From Croceicoccus estronivorus (GTDB lineage Bacteria > Pseudomonadota > Alphaproteobacteria > Sphingomonadales > Sphingomonadaceae), in NCBI RefSeq assembly GCF_001625325.1, contig NZ_JRQQ01000007.1:62001-126000 (forward strand): a DNA stretch of 64,000 nt, read 5' to 3'. Positions 45,458-54,612 of this stretch are shown piece by piece. Under the pieces are notes generated by a model. It did no database searches, was not told the origin of the DNA, and saw nothing but the letters and a program-made list of their open reading frames with translations. The position numbers were made by a program, and so were the translations under genes. Every line of letters begins with the position of its first letter. Position 1 is the first letter of the stretch.

Positions 45458-46129
45458 TTATTTGAGCGTATTTGCGCCGCATACCACCAAGCGGATTAGT
45501 TCGCGTGTTGCATCTTCGCTGACATCGCCGCCTCCAAGAAACAGCCGTAAGACTATGGGCCCCATTATCGCATCGATCAGCAGATCGACATTCTGAGGTG
45601 CGAGAAGCTCCCCACTTGAGATGGCATGATCGAGAATCTCCCGCACTGGGGCCTTGCGCTGCTCAATGTAGGTATGGAGGGCTTCCATCAGCGCGGGATT
45701 GTCAGCGCACTGCGCGACCAGAGATGGCATCATCGTCACCATTCTGGTTTGGGCTTCGAGTTGTCCCGGGGTGTTTTTCACGAGCTCCACAAACTGTTGA
45801 ATCACGCCTGTGAGACTTTCGATCACGTTGCCCTTTATTTCCGCCTTGATCGAAGGGATCGCTCCCAATGCGGCCAGGACCACTTCCTCCCTTGAGCGCC
45901 AGCGGCGATAAATTGTCGCTTTGCTTACTGAAGCAGCTGCCGCAACGCGATCCAGGGTAAATCCTTGCAAGCCGTACTGGAGCAGGATCAGCATCGCCTG
46001 GTCGAGTATCGCACGTTCTGCCTCCTGACTGCGGCGACGCCCCCGCCGACGCGGACTTTCCTCAGTCACATTCGTGCTCAAACCACCTGATCCCCAAATA
46101 CTACTTCCGCACAGATAATGGTCTGGCAA
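45458..46129 (-). CDS. TetR-family transcriptional regulator
   Basis: About 223 residues. HTH at about 30-80 (ERAILDQAMLILLQYGLQG, FTLDRVAAAASVSKATIYRR). The C-terminal domain resembles TetR_C_11 regulators (RMVTMMPSLVAQCADNPALM). A TTG or GTG near 46080 may be the true start, since the first 17 residues look non-conserved. Divergent from the receptor at 46284, with matching repeats in the promoter. Confidence 0.9.
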   Translation of the reverse strand: MPDHYLCGSSIWGSGGLSTNVTEESPRRRGRRRSQEAERAILDQAMLILLQYGLQGFTLDRVAAAASVSKATIYRRWRSREEVVLAALGAIPSIKAEIKGNVIESLTGVIQQFVELVKNTPGQLEAQTRMVTMMPSLVAQCADNPALMEALHTYIEQRKAPVREILDHAISSGELLAPQNVDLLIDAIMGPIVLRLFLGGGDVSEDATRELIRLVVCGANTLK

Positions 46130-46179
46130 TCGGGGGTCAACAAGTCACATCGCCACCCTAAAGGGAAAAATTCTGTTGT

Positions 46180-46194
46180 GTACTGATGCGTACC
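46180..46194. promoter_or_regulatory. TetR-type operator, copy 1
   Basis: GTAC-TGATGC-GTACC inverted repeat, 90 bases before the receptor start; shares GTAC(TGATNC)GTACCT with copy 2. Confidence 0.55.
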
Positions 46195-46253
46195 TATTTA
46201 GGTGGCGCACAATAAATTCGAATCAACTGCATAAGAATCACCATTTATTTCAG

Positions 46254-46269
46254 GGTACTGATACGTACC
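46254..46269. promoter_or_regulatory. TetR-type operator, copy 2
   Basis: GGTAC-TGATAC-GTACC, 15-30 bases from the receptor ATG, a direct repeat of copy 1 about 75 bases away. Binding here would cover the receptor's translation-start region and probably its promoter. Confidence 0.6.
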
Positions 46270-46283
46270 TGATAGGGAGGAAG

Positions 46284-48479
46284 ATGATGTCATCCAATTT
46301 CGGACGGTACGGGCTTGCAGCCAGCGTTCTCGCAATCGGTCTTGGTGGTACTCAAGCGATGGCGCAGGACGACCAGGCACCGTCTTCGGAAATTGTCGTT
46401 ACGGCCTCACGTACAGGGGAATCACGGCTCAGAGACACGCCTATAGCCATCACCGCACTCTCCGCGGATCAACTCGACCAGCGAGGTGTAAACGACATTC
46501 GCGGCTTGACCGATTACACACCCAACCTGCAAATCGCCGATTTCACCGGGTATGCGCAGATATTTATCCGCGGGGTGGGGTCCAACGATCCCTTCGCGGG
46601 CACCGATCCCAGTTCCACGGTGCATCTCGATGGTGTCTACCTTGGTCGCACCTTGGGATATTTTTCCAGCTTCCTCGATGTCGAACGGATCGAGGTCTTG
46701 CGAGGGCCACAGGGCACACTTTACGGACGCAACTCGGTCGGTGGCACCATCAACGTCATCACCCGCAAGCCAACCGAAGAGTTCAAAGCCCGGCTCCAGG
46801 CTGGCGCGGGAACGTATGGGACGGCATCGGGTGCCGCGTACGTCAGCGGTGGGCTTGGCGGAGGAGTGGCTGCAGGTCTCGCTGTTCAGTATCGCCGCAA
46901 TGGAGACTATTTCGATAATGTCTCTACCGGTGGCGATATCGGGCGGGACAGCAACTTCGGAATCCGCGGGCAGATCGTTGCTCCGCTCGGTGATGGCGAG
47001 GCAATCCTGCGCGGTGACTATACGCGCCAGAAAGGGCGGCTTGTAGGCTATTCCAAACTGCTTGCCCCAACTGGCCTTGCCACAGACGATGCGGTCCTGG
47101 GGGACTATGACAAGGTGTCGCTGAACCGCAGAAACCGGCAGGAGCAGTCGGGCGGTGGGGTGTCGCTGGAGTTGAGCTTCCCGTTGACTGATACGGTGAC
47201 GTTGAAATCACTCTCTTCATGGCGGCAGTTGCATGGCAATCTGGACTATGATTCCGATGCCAGTGCAAGCGATATCGGGCGCTCAACAGTTAATCTCCGA
47301 CAAGAACAGTATAGCGAAGATCTTTCACTTACTGGAAAGTTCGATAACCTTACTCTGTTTGCAGGCTTGTTTTATTTTCATGAGAAGGTGAAAGAGCCGC
47401 TTCGCTTCACACTCTATCCTGCTGACGCAAGTAATTTCCGTCTCCCCGAAATCCGTACCAGCTCCATTGCGTTCTATGGACAGGCTGAATACGCGGTCAG
47501 CTCGCAAGTATCGATCGTTGCAGGGCTAAGGTACACTCGCGAACGGAAGAAGCTGGCCGGTCGTTTCCTCTGGACTGCATCCGCATCGCCAGACTTTGAT
47601 ACGGCACTGTCCGCCCCGGTGATTGGTGCACCATATTTCTATGATCCTTTCGTCGCCAGCGCCTCGGAAACATACGATGCATGGACACCCAAGTTCGGGA
47701 TCAATTTCCGTCCGGATGCCAACAGCCTGATCTATGCCTCCGTCACCCGTGGCTTCAAGAGTGGCGGATATGACATGGGCGCAACCGACAAAGTAATTGC
47801 CGAACGCGGCTTCGCCCCGGAATTGCTATGGTCATACGAGGTGGGCGCAAAGACGTCGCTGATCGATCGTAAGCTCGATATCGCGCTTACCGGATTCCGG
47901 TATGATTATGACGATCTGCAGGTAACCCTTTTCGTTCCACCTTCCTATGCCGTGACGCAAAACGCGGCTTCTGCACGGACTTATGGTGTCGAACTGGAAA
48001 TGCAGGCCCGTCCCACTCGCGGATTTACTCTTTCGGGTACGCTGGCCTATCTCGATGCCAAGTACCGGCATTACACAGGCGCCTATACGGCTGCCTTCGG
48101 CGCCTTTGACGCAACCGGCAAACGGCTGAACAATGCCCCCGAATGGGCATTCACCGTCGGAGCGCAGTATGAATTCCCTCTCGCAGGCGGGAACAGTTAC
48201 ATCGGTGCCGACTACAAATGGCAGGATGACCTCTACTTCAGCCCTGCCAATGACGGGGCAGACGGTGTCAGCGGGTATCTCGAACAGCAGAAGGCCTATG
48301 GCCTGTTCAACGCGCGCGTTGGCTGGACCAGTGATGACGGACGGTATGGCATCGCTCTGGTCGGGCGTAATCTGCTCGACAAGAACTACGTTGTGTCCAC
48401 CGCCAGCTACACTGCGGCGATTAGCGGACGACCCGTTACGCCGCGCACGGTTGACGCCACATTTACGATCAACTGGTAA
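46284..48479 (+). CDS. TonB-dependent outer-membrane receptor
   Basis: About 731 residues; ATG 46284 (or 46287) follows GGGAGG. Signal peptide ends near TQAMAQ. TonB box EIVVTASRTGESRLRDTPIAI. Plug: FIRGVGSNDPFAGTDPSSTV, VYLGRTLGYFSSFLDVERIE, VLRGPQGTLYGRNSVGGTIN and VITRKP. The barrel ends DATFTINW with terminal Trp. Regulated most likely by the divergent TetR through the GTACTGAT repeats. The SDR gene 88 bases downstream follows a long hairpin, so it may be partly separate. Confidence 0.93.
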   Translation: MMSSNFGRYGLAASVLAIGLGGTQAMAQDDQAPSSEIVVTASRTGESRLRDTPIAITALSADQLDQRGVNDIRGLTDYTPNLQIADFTGYAQIFIRGVGSNDPFAGTDPSSTVHLDGVYLGRTLGYFSSFLDVERIEVLRGPQGTLYGRNSVGGTINVITRKPTEEFKARLQAGAGTYGTASGAAYVSGGLGGGVAAGLAVQYRRNGDYFDNVSTGGDIGRDSNFGIRGQIVAPLGDGEAILRGDYTRQKGRLVGYSKLLAPTGLATDDAVLGDYDKVSLNRRNRQEQSGGGVSLELSFPLTDTVTLKSLSSWRQLHGNLDYDSDASASDIGRSTVNLRQEQYSEDLSLTGKFDNLTLFAGLFYFHEKVKEPLRFTLYPADASNFRLPEIRTSSIAFYGQAEYAVSSQVSIVAGLRYTRERKKLAGRFLWTASASPDFDTALSAPVIGAPYFYDPFVASASETYDAWTPKFGINFRPDANSLIYASVTRGFKSGGYDMGATDKVIAERGFAPELLWSYEVGAKTSLIDRKLDIALTGFRYDYDDLQVTLFVPPSYAVTQNAASARTYGVELEMQARPTRGFTLSGTLAYLDAKYRHYTGAYTAAFGAFDATGKRLNNAPEWAFTVGAQYEFPLAGGNSYIGADYKWQDDLYFSPANDGADGVSGYLEQQKAYGLFNARVGWTSDDGRYGIALVGRNLLDKNYVVSTASYTAAISGRPVTPRTVDATFTINW

Positions 48480-48489
48480 GATACGCCCC

Positions 48490-48545
48490 ACCCACCGCTA
48501 TCTCAGATGCGTGGGTTTCCGGATCATGTGAGAATAGCGGTGGGT
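48490..48545 (+). terminator. Long hairpin between receptor and SDR genes
   Basis: ACCCACCGCTATCTCA (48490-48505) pairs with TGAGAATAGCGGTGGGT (48529-48545) around a 23-base loop, with one bulge. No T-run follows. It may attenuate read-through or stabilise the receptor mRNA. Confidence 0.45.
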
Positions 48546-48567
48546 CAGGCCGCAAAAGGATATGAGT

Positions 48568-49422
48568 ATGAGCAAAGGTGTTGCCGTCGTTACAGGGGCA
48601 AGTCGCGGTGCGGGCCAGGGCATCGCGCGGGCATTGGGAGCAGCAGGCTATACCGTCTATGTCACCGGGCGTAGCCAGACGCAGGATGCATCACCGCTCG
48701 GCGGAACCATCCATGAAACTGCAGCCCAGGTAACCGCTGCCGGCGGGCGCGGTGTTGCCTTCGCTTGCGACCATGCCGACGACGAAGCTGTGCGAGATCT
48801 GTTTGCCACCGTCGAACGTGATGAGGGACGCCTGGACATTCTTGTCAATAACGCCGCGGCAATCAGTAGCGATCTGATCCAGCGTGGACCGTTCTGGACG
48901 AGGCCTGTCGGAATGGCGGACATCATTACCGTCGGCCTCAGGTCGAGCTATATCGCGGCTCATGCGGCTGCCCCTTTGCTCGTCGCCAAACCTGGAGGTC
49001 TCATAATCTTCACCTCAGCGCCCGGTGCCGTCAATTATGCCCATGGGCCCGCGTACGGTGCACAAAAGGCCGGAACCGATAAGATGTCGGCCGATATGGC
49101 GGTGGAACTAAAGCCTTTCGGTGCGGCGTCTGTCAGCATCTGGATGGGCCTTCTCAAAACAGCCCGGTCAGCGGCTTCCATGGCGGAGAAGCCTGGGCAG
49201 TTTGATTTCTTGCTGCCTCATATGGAAACACCAGACTTCACGGGACGTCTCATTGCGGCCATCCACAGCGATCCAGGGATGATGGCGCTGTCAGGTCGCA
49301 CTGTGATTGGTGCGGAGCAGGCTCGGGAATACGGTTTGCTCGACCTCGATGGAAGCAGCCCGGCTTCACTTCGTCCAGTTGTTGGCGGGCCGTTCAAGTA
49401 TGATGACCTGATTATCGATTGA
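48568..49422 (+). CDS. Short-chain dehydrogenase/reductase (DHRS1-like)
   Basis: About 284 residues. ATG 48568 has AAAGGA seven bases upstream and is preferred to 48562. VAVVTGASRGAGQGIARALG (cofactor), then TVYVTGR, ILVNNAA and the catalytic YGAQK with Ser in FTSAPGAV. An insertion around DLIQRGPFWTRP is typical of the DHRS1 branch. Downstream of the TetR-controlled receptor, so it probably oxidises or reduces that receptor's substrate. Confidence 0.9.
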   Translation: MSKGVAVVTGASRGAGQGIARALGAAGYTVYVTGRSQTQDASPLGGTIHETAAQVTAAGGRGVAFACDHADDEAVRDLFATVERDEGRLDILVNNAAAISSDLIQRGPFWTRPVGMADIITVGLRSSYIAAHAAAPLLVAKPGGLIIFTSAPGAVNYAHGPAYGAQKAGTDKMSADMAVELKPFGAASVSIWMGLLKTARSAASMAEKPGQFDFLLPHMETPDFTGRLIAAIHSDPGMMALSGRTVIGAEQAREYGLLDLDGSSPASLRPVVGGPFKYDDLIID

Positions 49423-49548
49423 CGGTGGCCTATGAGGCAGTGCCTGAGCAACGTACTCTCAGGGAGTCGGATGCGCTCGCTAGAGGTGAATGGCGGCTAG
49501 ATGGTTGGCACCTCATGAGGGCCAGCCATATCAACCACAACAGTGCCG

Positions 49549-49586
49549 ATACTGGCCAGCACAATGGATATCGTGCTGGCCAGTAT
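49549..49586. terminator. Perfect hairpin between convergent genes
   Basis: ATACTGGCCAGCAC (49549-49562) and GTGCTGGCCAGTAT (49573-49586) form a 14-base perfect stem with a 10-base loop, centred between the SDR and the convergent amidohydrolase gene, so it can act as a bidirectional terminator. No long T-run. Confidence 0.7.
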
Positions 49587-49603
49587 GCTCTATACTCAGG
49601 TGG

Positions 49604-50755
49604 TCAGGACAGGCCGAAGAACCGCATGGCGTTTTCGCGCATGATAGGTGCCCGGTCTTCTTCGCTAACGCCGTCGAACTGCCAGTCCATGACGTCCATC
49701 GACTTTGGCCACGTCGTCTCGGAATGGGGGTAATCGGTTGACCACATGATGTTTCGTCCGCCCGGCAGATTGCGGTTCCGGATGCCGACAGGATCGCGGA
49801 TGAAGGAAGCATAGATGTTCTGATCCATGTAGTGGCTTGGGCGATGTTGCAGGTCCAGCTGCAGCCAATGCCGCTGGTTGTCGTAGATGCTGTCCATGTA
49901 TTCGGCCATCCAGGCCATCCAGCCCACGCCGCTTTCGATCGCACCGAAGCGCAAGGCTGGAAAGCGATCGAAGACGCCGCCGAAGATCATGATCGCAATC
50001 GGTTCAGCCATGCAGACTTTCGACATTACGAGGTGGGGCAGGAAGCGATTCATGCCGGGTCGCGCGATGCGGGCACCGAGATGAATTGTGATTGCGATGT
50101 CGTGATCGACACACGCTTTCCAAAAGACGTCGAAAGCGGGGTCATCGTATTGCAGCGGGCCATCCGGGTCACCAGTGAGTGCGAGTACCTGCGCTGCGAA
50201 ACCGCCTCCGTCCGTTCCTTTTCCGGACTGGGGGAATGCCGGGATGTTGACAGCTCGCATGCCGCGCTTTGCTGCATCCTTCAGCATTTTTACGGACTGA
50301 TCGATATCTTGCATGGGGAGATAAGCGACTCCGACAAGCCGGTCAGGCGCATAGGAGCAAAAATCTGCCAGCCAGTGATTGTAGGCTTCGAAGCTGGCGA
50401 TGTAGAGGTCATTGTCGCGGGTGCCCAGCGGGCCGCCACCGAACAGCGCGGCGGCGCCTACGCCGTCGCTGTCCATGTCCGAGAGGCGCGCCTGGGGTTC
50501 CCAGCTACCGGACTGGATTTCGCTGCTGCGTCCGACCGGGCGGAAGTTCCGCCCTTGCGAAACAACGGACGAAAGTACGTTCAAAGGTTTGCGTGATCCT
50601 TCAAACACGACCCAGTCGTGCGTTTCGTCCGGTGTGCCTTCTTCGATTTTCGGGCCCCGTCCGGCCAAGGCGGACGGCAGGTAGTCGTCCCAGAATGTTG
50701 GCGGCGGATTGACGTGGGCGTCGGCGTCGAAGGGGCTGAATGGCAATACGGTCAT
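49604..50755 (-). CDS. Amidohydrolase_2 (ACMSD-like) metal-dependent hydrolase or decarboxylase
   Basis: About 383 residues. ATG 50755 with GAGAGGAAATC is preferred to the longer frame. TIM-barrel motifs: FDADAHVNPP near the start, RAVNIPAFPQSG, the His strand AITIHLGARIARP, GAIESGVGWMAWM and the C-terminal Asp in WSTDYPHSETTWP. The family includes non-oxidative decarboxylases (LigW, ACMSD) and hydrolases. Divergent from the IclR gene, its likely regulator. Confidence 0.88.
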   Translation of the reverse strand: MTVLPFSPFDADAHVNPPPTFWDDYLPSALAGRGPKIEEGTPDETHDWVVFEGSRKPLNVLSSVVSQGRNFRPVGRSSEIQSGSWEPQARLSDMDSDGVGAAALFGGGPLGTRDNDLYIASFEAYNHWLADFCSYAPDRLVGVAYLPMQDIDQSVKMLKDAAKRGMRAVNIPAFPQSGKGTDGGGFAAQVLALTGDPDGPLQYDDPAFDVFWKACVDHDIAITIHLGARIARPGMNRFLPHLVMSKVCMAEPIAIMIFGGVFDRFPALRFGAIESGVGWMAWMAEYMDSIYDNQRHWLQLDLQHRPSHYMDQNIYASFIRDPVGIRNRNLPGGRNIMWSTDYPHSETTWPKSMDVMDWQFDGVSEEDRAPIMRENAMRFFGLS

Positions 50756-50957
50756 GATTTCCTCTCGGGCTGGGGTGGGCAGACGGCTTTGCAACGCCGT
50801 TCTCATGCTTTGTTCAGGCGTGAAATCGAATAATGCCGAAAGTTTGTCAAGATTACAAAAATTCTCTCAAAATAACGAATCTATGATGGGATTTGACATT
50901 TTGCCGAAGGCGCGGGCTTGATGTTAGGGCCGGGAAAGTTCAGGGCGTTGCATTGCC

Positions 50958-51848
50958 ATGTCATCCTCTCCTCCCATCGCGCGCGCCGTCGCTGTGCTCA
51001 ATTTTCTGGGCGGTCACAGCGGCCAGGCGTTTACCTTGACGGAAATATCGAAGTCCCTGCGGATCAGCAGCGCGACTTGCCACAACTTGCTCGGGGCGCT
51101 GGTGGATGCTGGCTACGTCTATCGTACGGCCGCGAAAACCTATGTGATCGGCCCTGCGGTGAGCCGACTGGCGCAGGTGACGCTACCATTGGATGTTCTG
51201 ATGCAGGTTGTACGGCCGGAAATGCGGCTGCTGGCGGACGAGTTCGACGTGGTGTGTTCTGCATCTTTTCTCGAAGGCGACAAAATCGTCGTGCATGAAA
51301 GGGCGGCTGCCTTGTCCCACATCGCATGGGACGCACCTGGTATGGCCCCGCAGAGATTTGCGCCGCCGGTCGGCAATATTTTCCTGGCGTGGGCCGGCGA
51401 TGAGGTCCTGGCGCGCTGGATGGATAGCGGCGAACCGCCGCTAAGCGCCCAGGATCGCGAGGACGTGATGCGCGCGCTCGAATTTCTGCGGGCCAATCGC
51501 TATGCGGTTGGTGTCCGGATTGTTCCGCTCGATAGCCTGGAGCGTGCTCTGGAACTGAGAAACCGGTCGGATATGACTGACTATTATATCGCAAGCGTCG
51601 ATCCGGAGGCGAGCTACAACCTCGCTTACATTTCCGCGCCGGTATTCGGACGCGCTGAAACGGTCGCATTTGGCCTCAGTCTACTGGGCTTCGTGCGTCC
51701 GCTCGAGGGCAAGGCGGTCTTGCTGATGGCGAAGCGCCTGCGAGCTGCCGCCGACCGCATCGGTTCCTTCATCGCCGGGCGTAGCATTGTAAATCCCGGT
51801 TCGTTCGTGGCTCCGTCTCAGCCCACTGAGATTTCCCTCTCTCGCTGA
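50958..51848 (+). CDS. IclR-family transcriptional regulator
   Basis: A 296-residue regulator. N-terminal winged helix at about 5-65 (ARAVAVLNFLGGHSGQAF, then TLTEISKSLRISSATCHNL). The IclR effector domain follows at about 80-245 (VCSASFLEGDKIVVHERAAA, GVRIVPLDSLERALEL). Located between the divergent amidohydrolase gene and the receptor catabolic operon starting at 52329; it probably controls both. Its own promoter is the 200-base gap 50756-50957. Confidence 0.9.
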   Translation: MSSSPPIARAVAVLNFLGGHSGQAFTLTEISKSLRISSATCHNLLGALVDAGYVYRTAAKTYVIGPAVSRLAQVTLPLDVLMQVVRPEMRLLADEFDVVCSASFLEGDKIVVHERAAALSHIAWDAPGMAPQRFAPPVGNIFLAWAGDEVLARWMDSGEPPLSAQDREDVMRALEFLRANRYAVGVRIVPLDSLERALELRNRSDMTDYYIASVDPEASYNLAYISAPVFGRAETVAFGLSLLGFVRPLEGKAVLLMAKRLRAAADRIGSFIAGRSIVNPGSFVAPSQPTEISLSR

Positions 51849-52328
51849 CTTCGTCCGAAGGTTGTCGGGCATGGCGCCTTATGGCGTCTGCTGAGTTGCG
51901 ATTCGGTGCGTCTTTGGCGCTTAGCTGAAACCTGTAGCAAATCCAAAGCCGTGCAATTTGTGTGAATGTGCAGACCTAACCAACTGCACTCGCGTGCACT
52001 ACGGCTGCAATTTTCCGCATATCCGGCATATTCCACCGAAAATAGAAAAATATTTTTCGAAATATGAGATCATTATTGACGGTTTGCATCCATGCAGGCC
52101 TATTGTGCGCAAGATCACTCGCTGGAACCCGCCCAAAAGGAGGTTGAAAGGGGCCGGGCCTGGATTGGGTGCCAGATGAGCAATGGGTGATCGCAAGGGC
52201 TGCCGGCAACGACCGGCTGTCGATGTTCATGCCGGCTCGCCGGAAGGCCGAACGCGTCGCCGGGATTGGGCAGCGCATCGGTTCGGACAACGAATGCAAT
52301 TTAAAACAATGTCCGTTGGGAGAAAAAA
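51849..52328. promoter_or_regulatory. Intergenic region with two palindromes
   Basis: 480 bases without a supported gene, upstream of the receptor operon. It holds TGCAC-TCGC-GTGCA (51985-51998) and the perfect AT-rich GAAAAATATTTTTC (52045-52058). Either could be an operator, for example for IclR; neither closely matches a known consensus I can state. The receptor ribosome site GGGAG is at the end. Confidence 0.5.
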
Positions 52329-54611
52329 ATGACGAAATTCACAAGGGCGCTGCTGTCCGGTACTGTTCTCGCCTGTTGTGCGGGGTCGGTCTCGCCCGCG
52401 CTGGCGCAGGGGGCGCAGAGCGGGGCATCATCATCGGTGGAAGTGCAGGACATTGTCGTGACAGCCCGCAGGGTTGGCGAGCGCCTGCAGAATGTTCCGG
52501 TTGCAGTTACGGCCGTGTCGAATTCGACGATGGCGGCGCTTGGTATCAGCACCACCGACAATCTGAACGCCGTTGTCCCGAACGTGGCAATGGTGACTCT
52601 TGTCGGCTCGCCGACAGGCAACGCGGCCATGATCCGCGGCATCGGCACTTTCGATCCGAGCGGTGCGCTCGACCCCGCGGTCGCGACATATATAGACGGC
52701 GTCTATATCGGTCGGATGACGGCATCCAACACGGAGATGGCGGACGTCGAACGGATTGAGGTGCTGCGGGGACCGCAAGGGACACTTTTCGGACGCAACA
52801 CGACGGGTGGTGCGATCAATATCGTTACCCGGACTCCCAGTGCCGACTTCGGCTTTGAACAACGCGTCACTTACGCGGAACTGTCGGAAATCGTGCTGAA
52901 CACCCGTTTGACGACGGGGGACATCGGCAATACCGGATTGCGCGCTTCGGCAAGCTATCTCCACCGCCAACGGGACGGAGAAGTCAACAGCCCGGACAAG
53001 GTTGGATCGGCCGACCCAGGTGCGCTTAATGTCGACGGCTTTTGGGCGCGTGTGCATGGCGAATGGGGCAAGCTGACAGCCGATTATTCATACGATCTTA
53101 CCGATGGCGAATATCGGCCCCCGGCATTCCAGATCCGTTTCACTGCGCCGCGTTTCGCGGACTATTACGCGCAGTCGCCATCGCTGGGCGGGGTGCCGTT
53201 GATCGTGCAGGCGGACGGCCGCCGCAACGACCTCTCCTATGCTGACGAGGGCCCGCAGACTGTGCGTACGTCCGGTCATGCGCTGACCCTGCAATACGAG
53301 GCATCCGATGCGCTGAAGTTCAAGGTGATCGCGGCTCACCGCGACTACAAGAAGAAGGGCGTCCTGCCATACGGTCCGGGAGGGCTCGTCGGTATGACAG
53401 CGAGTGGTCCGATGCCGGTCAATCTCAATCTCTCGCGGCCGAATCAGACTCAGGATCAGGACTCTGTCGAATTCCATATCTTCGGTGAAGCAGGCGATCT
53501 TTCATATCTGGCAGGTCTCTACTACTTCAAGGAGAACGTGAACGAGGTCGGGCTGACGCGCTTCACGGCGATTTCCACGGACCTGATCGGCACCCCTTAC
53601 AATTCGCGCACCGAATTTACGGTGAAGAGCAAGGCCAAGGCTGCTTTCGGACAGCTCACCTGGCGTCCCGGTTGGGCGGACGGGCGGCTCGAACTCACCG
53701 GCGGCCTCCGTTATTCGAAAGACGTCAAGGACTTCGATCAGGTACTGTCGATTGTTCGTTCGGGCCACGCGTCGTTCGACAATCTCTCTTACAACGCGAC
53801 ATTGAGTTACAAGTGGACGCCTGATGTCATGACCTTCGCCCGTATCGGCAGCGGTTATCGTGCAGGTGGTTTCAATCCACGTGCCAGTGCAAGCCTGCCT
53901 ACGGCTTATAAACCGGAAAAGGCGAAAGTGTATGAGATCGGGATCAAGTCAGAATTCCTCAATCGTCACGTTCGCCTGAATGCGACCGCTTTCTACACGG
54001 ACTATCGCGATCTTCAGGTGTCTCAATTCGCGGGCGTGACAGCAAACGGCACGCAAGGCCTCACGCTCAACGCTGCGGCTGACTATCGCGGGTTTGAGAC
54101 AGAGCTTGTCGTCGTACCGATCCCGGGGCTGAACCTATACAGCAATGTGGGCTACACCGACGCGCGTTATAAGCAGATATACTTCCCGAATCCCTCGAGC
54201 GGGATCCTGGAAAACTACGCGGATTCGACGCATTTCCCCTACACGCCGAAGTGGACGGTTGCGAACGGCATCTCGTACAGCTTCTCCATTGCCGATGTGG
54301 GTGAACTGACCATGCGGCTGGACCATACCTTCACTACGCGGCGCTGGTTTGCTGCGTCCAGCCTGTCCAACCTTTCGCCCAATAACGATGCGCTTTCCGA
54401 CGGCCCGCACTCGTTGTTCGATGCGAGAGTCACGCTCAGCGACATTGAGCTGGGTAGCGGCGCAACAGGCGAGGTCAGCCTGTGGGCCGACAACATCTTC
54501 AACAAGGAGTATACGGTCATGGGCATCGATCTGGTTCCATCGCTTGGATACGCGGGCAGCGTTTATGGCATCCCGCGCCGTGTGGGCGTCGATTTCCGGG
54601 TGAAGATGTAA
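52329..54611 (+). CDS. TonB-dependent outer-membrane receptor
   Basis: A 760-residue receptor with a signal peptide (ends near SPALAQ) and start supported by GGGAG. TonB box DIVVTARRVGERLQNVPVAV; plug: MIRGIGTFDPSGALDPAVAT, VERIEVLRGPQGTLFGRNTT and GGAINIVTRTPS; the barrel ends RVGVDFRVKM, with Met last instead of the usual aromatic. Operon head: the deacylase-like gene begins one base after its stop region (54613), then dioxygenase, cupin and MFS genes in order. The likely substrate is an acylated or amidic natural product. Confidence 0.92.
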   Translation: MTKFTRALLSGTVLACCAGSVSPALAQGAQSGASSSVEVQDIVVTARRVGERLQNVPVAVTAVSNSTMAALGISTTDNLNAVVPNVAMVTLVGSPTGNAAMIRGIGTFDPSGALDPAVATYIDGVYIGRMTASNTEMADVERIEVLRGPQGTLFGRNTTGGAINIVTRTPSADFGFEQRVTYAELSEIVLNTRLTTGDIGNTGLRASASYLHRQRDGEVNSPDKVGSADPGALNVDGFWARVHGEWGKLTADYSYDLTDGEYRPPAFQIRFTAPRFADYYAQSPSLGGVPLIVQADGRRNDLSYADEGPQTVRTSGHALTLQYEASDALKFKVIAAHRDYKKKGVLPYGPGGLVGMTASGPMPVNLNLSRPNQTQDQDSVEFHIFGEAGDLSYLAGLYYFKENVNEVGLTRFTAISTDLIGTPYNSRTEFTVKSKAKAAFGQLTWRPGWADGRLELTGGLRYSKDVKDFDQVLSIVRSGHASFDNLSYNATLSYKWTPDVMTFARIGSGYRAGGFNPRASASLPTAYKPEKAKVYEIGIKSEFLNRHVRLNATAFYTDYRDLQVSQFAGVTANGTQGLTLNAAADYRGFETELVVVPIPGLNLYSNVGYTDARYKQIYFPNPSSGILENYADSTHFPYTPKWTVANGISYSFSIADVGELTMRLDHTFTTRRWFAASSLSNLSPNNDALSDGPHSLFDARVTLSDIELGSGATGEVSLWADNIFNKEYTVMGIDLVPSLGYAGSVYGIPRRVGVDFRVKM

Positions 54612-54612
54612 C

